DNA from: CAVTLG01 sp963735495
GTDB taxonomy: Bacteria > Chloroflexota > Ktedonobacteria > Ktedonobacterales > Ktedonobacteraceae
Direction of reading: 5' to 3'
Assembly: GCA_963735495.1 (NCBI GenBank)
Contig: CAVTLG010000002.1
Location: 310,001 to 374,000 of the forward strand
Length of the DNA stretch: 64,000 nt
Made by a program: the position numbers and the translations under genes. Below, piece by piece: positions 62,655-64,000 of the stretch (the first letter of the stretch is position 1; the number at the start of each line of letters is the position of its first letter). The notes under the pieces are model-generated. The model saw only the letters and a program-made list of their open reading frames with translations, was not told where the DNA came from and made no database searches.

Positions 62655-63050
62655 TTACCAAACGTAGCAGATGACTTCGCCACCAAGACCCTGTCTATAG
62701 GCGTTCGAACCGGTCATCAAGCCTTTCGGGGTCGAAAGAATCGCGACACCCAGTCCTCCACGGACGCGTGGAATACTTGCCTGCTTTGTATATACACGCA
62801 GACCTGGCTTGCTCACGCGCTTCAATTGTGTGACCACGGGCTTTTTATCTACATAGCGTAGTGTCAGTCGAAGCGTGCCCTGCGGATTGTCTTTCAGGAT
62901 CTCGATATCCTTTACGTAACCTTCTTCTTTCAGCACACGCGCGATCCCCAGCTTCATTTTCGAAGCCGGAATCAATACGCAAGTGTGCCGAGCTGTAGCC
63001 GCATTTCGAATACGCGTGAGCATATCCGCAATGGGATCAGTCATATTCAT
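62655..63050 (-). CDS. rpsH: 30S ribosomal protein S8
   Basis: 131 residues: MNMTDPIADMLTRIRNAATA, then SKMKLGIARVLKEEGYVKDI and the C-terminal VRGGLGVAILSTPKGLMTG. S8 binds the central domain of 16S rRNA and represses the spc operon in E. coli. It lies between rpsN and rplF. Confidence 0.97.
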   Translation of the reverse strand: MNMTDPIADMLTRIRNAATARHTCVLIPASKMKLGIARVLKEEGYVKDIEILKDNPQGTLRLTLRYVDKKPVVTQLKRVSKPGLRVYTKQASIPRVRGGLGVAILSTPKGLMTGSNAYRQGLGGEVICYVW

Positions 63051-63127
63051 GGATTATCCTCCACTATTCACGTAGGAGTTCAAACACACCGGTTTACTTC
63101 CCTACGCGTCCTTTCATCAGCGCGCTT

Positions 63128-63313
63128 CTACCAGCTTGATTTCGTTACACCAGGCAGCTCGCCGCGCAACGCACGTTCGCGGAAGCAGATACGACATAGG
63201 CCAAATTTGCGCATATATGCGCGGGGTCGCCCGCAAATCTTACAGCGATTATGCTGCTGTACCTTGAAACGAGGCTTGCGCTGCGACTTCACGATCATTG
63301 AAGTTTTTGCCAT
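63128..63313 (-). CDS. rpsN: 30S ribosomal protein S14, zinc-binding (type Z)
   Basis: 61 residues: MAKTSMIVKSQRKPRFKVQQ, then HNRCKICGRPRAYMRKFGLC and RICFRERALRGELPGVTKSS. The two C-x2-C pairs make it the short zinc form. It follows rplE after 14 bases. Confidence 0.97.
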   Translation of the reverse strand: MAKTSMIVKSQRKPRFKVQQHNRCKICGRPRAYMRKFGLCRICFRERALRGELPGVTKSSW

Positions 63314-63327
63314 TCCGCCCTCCAGCG

Positions 63328-63870
63328 TTACTTCTTAAAGGGCATGCCCAACAATGTGAGCAGCCGCCGTCCTTCCTGATCAGTATGCGCCGTTGTGACG
63401 ATACTGATTTCCATGCCACGCAGCTTGTCAATCTTGTCGTAGTCGATCTCAGGAAAGACCAGTTGTTCACGCAAACCCAACGTGTAGTTACCACGACCAT
63501 CAAAGGCATCGGGAGAGATACCCTGGAAGTCACGGATGCGCGGTAGGGCTACGTTAATGACTTTTTCGAGGAAGTAGTACATGTGATCACCACGTAAAGT
63601 GACCATACAGCCAATCTGCATCCCTTCGCGCAACTTGAAGGCTGCTACCGACTTCTTGGCGCGTGTGATCACGGGACGCTGTCCGGTAATCACCGATAGG
63701 TCAGCAACTGCCGCATCCATGGCCTTGGCATTCTGGATGACCTCGCCCATACCGATATTCACGACGACCTTGTTGAGCGTCGGAACCTGCATCGGGTTCT
63801 TGTAATCAAACTCCTTGCGCAGGGCAGGAGCGACTTCCTGACGATATTTTTCTTTTAACTGTGCTGCCAT
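63328..63870 (-). CDS. rplE: 50S ribosomal protein L5
   Basis: 180 residues from ATG 63870 (MAAQLKEKYRQEVAPALRKE), behind GGAG; a longer frame to 63978 is the rplX gene read in another frame. L5 features: MQVPTLNKVVVNIGMGEVIQ, RAKKSVAAFKLREGMQIGCM and IDYDKIDKLRGMEISIVTTA. It binds 5S rRNA with L18. One base separates the rplX stop from its ATG. Confidence 0.97.
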   Translation of the reverse strand: MAAQLKEKYRQEVAPALRKEFDYKNPMQVPTLNKVVVNIGMGEVIQNAKAMDAAVADLSVITGQRPVITRAKKSVAAFKLREGMQIGCMVTLRGDHMYYFLEKVINVALPRIRDFQGISPDAFDGRGNYTLGLREQLVFPEIDYDKIDKLRGMEISIVTTAHTDQEGRRLLTLLGMPFKK

Positions 63871-63871
63871 A

Positions 63872-64000
63872 TTAATTACTCCTCGTGCGGTCTTCAATAA
63901 TCTTATGGCACTTCTTACATACGCGCACGGGACGCAATTTTTGCGCGACCCCGAGAGGACGCCGCTCGCGTGAGACACGCGTATGCTCGCCGCACTCGGT
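63872..64000 (-). CDS. rplX: 50S ribosomal protein L24, 5' end beyond the window
   Basis: Only the C-terminal 42 residues are present: TECGEHTRVSRERRPLGVAQ, then KLRPVRVCKKCHKIIEDRTR and TAA at 63872-63874. This matches the KVRVCKKC end of L24. Its stop lies one base before the L5 start codon, as expected for rplX-rplE in the spc operon. Confidence 0.85.
   Translation of the reverse strand, partial: TECGEHTRVSRERRPLGVAQKLRPVRVCKKCHKIIEDRTRSN

Noticed and set aside
1..64000. Search for transposases, integrases, phage genes, toxin-antitoxin pairs, CRISPR-cas, rRNA and tRNA
   Set aside because: None recognised. The only sign of gene movement or decay is the remnant segment at 11.08-12.05 kb.

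Overview
This window looks like chromosomal DNA from a Chloroflexota bacterium, most likely of the Ktedonobacteria type. The assignment is an inference from gene content: roughly balanced base composition, two PASTA-less Ser/Thr kinases with Thr/Pro-rich linkers and extracellular tails, LiaS/LiaR-like two-component proteins, PIG-V-like and GT87-like membrane glycosyltransferases, and a bacterial S10/spc/alpha ribosomal block with unusual lineage-type protein insertions. No rRNA, tRNA, CRISPR array, prophage or transposase was seen.

Layout. Positions 1-2104 (minus) hold a sensor kinase and response regulator pair. Positions 2350-4805 (plus) hold dnaN and recF with a recognisable dnaN promoter but no dnaA; recF carries an apparent one-base insertion just after its Walker A motif. 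Positions 4.8-15.2 kb are accessory: a DUF4129 membrane protein, a Ser/Thr kinase, a perfect palindrome carrying two consensus DnaA boxes, two very small membrane proteins, rarA, a truncated sigma-factor remnant, a detached copy of the rarA 3' end, a ribokinase-like kinase, an EamA transporter and an alpha/beta hydrolase. Positions 15.2-19.9 kb are mutL-priA. Positions 20-33.4 kb mix a small orphan ORF, a secreted SGNH hydrolase, two tandem M20 dipeptidases, enoyl-CoA hydratase, a Nudix protein, a PIG-V-like transferase, RNase Y, a PHP phosphoesterase, signal peptidase I, a Fic protein and a metallo-beta-lactamase-fold hydrolase. Positions 33.6-41.6 kb hold a chemoreceptor, a SpoU methyltransferase, rpmI-rplT without infC, a second Ser/Thr kinase and a GT-C transferase.

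Positions 41.9-50.6 kb (plus) run rpsF-ssb-rpsR behind a strong promoter and structured leader, then a parvulin-type foldase, hemW, recJ, an arginase-family gene with its own promoter and leader hairpin, and ilvE with a hairpin between its Shine-Dalgarno sequence and start codon. Positions 50.6-64.0 kb (minus) are the spc and alpha ribosomal operons, read from the right edge as rplX, rplE, rpsN, rpsH, rplF, rplR, rpsE, rpmD, rplO, secY, adk, map, infA, rpmJ, rpsM, rpsK, rpsD, rpoA, rplQ, truA, rplM, rpsI.

The most interesting signals are not whole new gene clusters. They are (a) a potential three-way-junction RNA between rplO and secY, (b) the DnaA-box palindrome, (c) large low-complexity or helical additions in S6, S18, L17, L18, S5 and L15, (d) the hairpin inside the ilvE ribosome binding site, (e) the relic of a second rarA copy, and (f) two apparent one-base insertions, in recF and in the rpsE tail, that should be checked against reads before being treated as biology.
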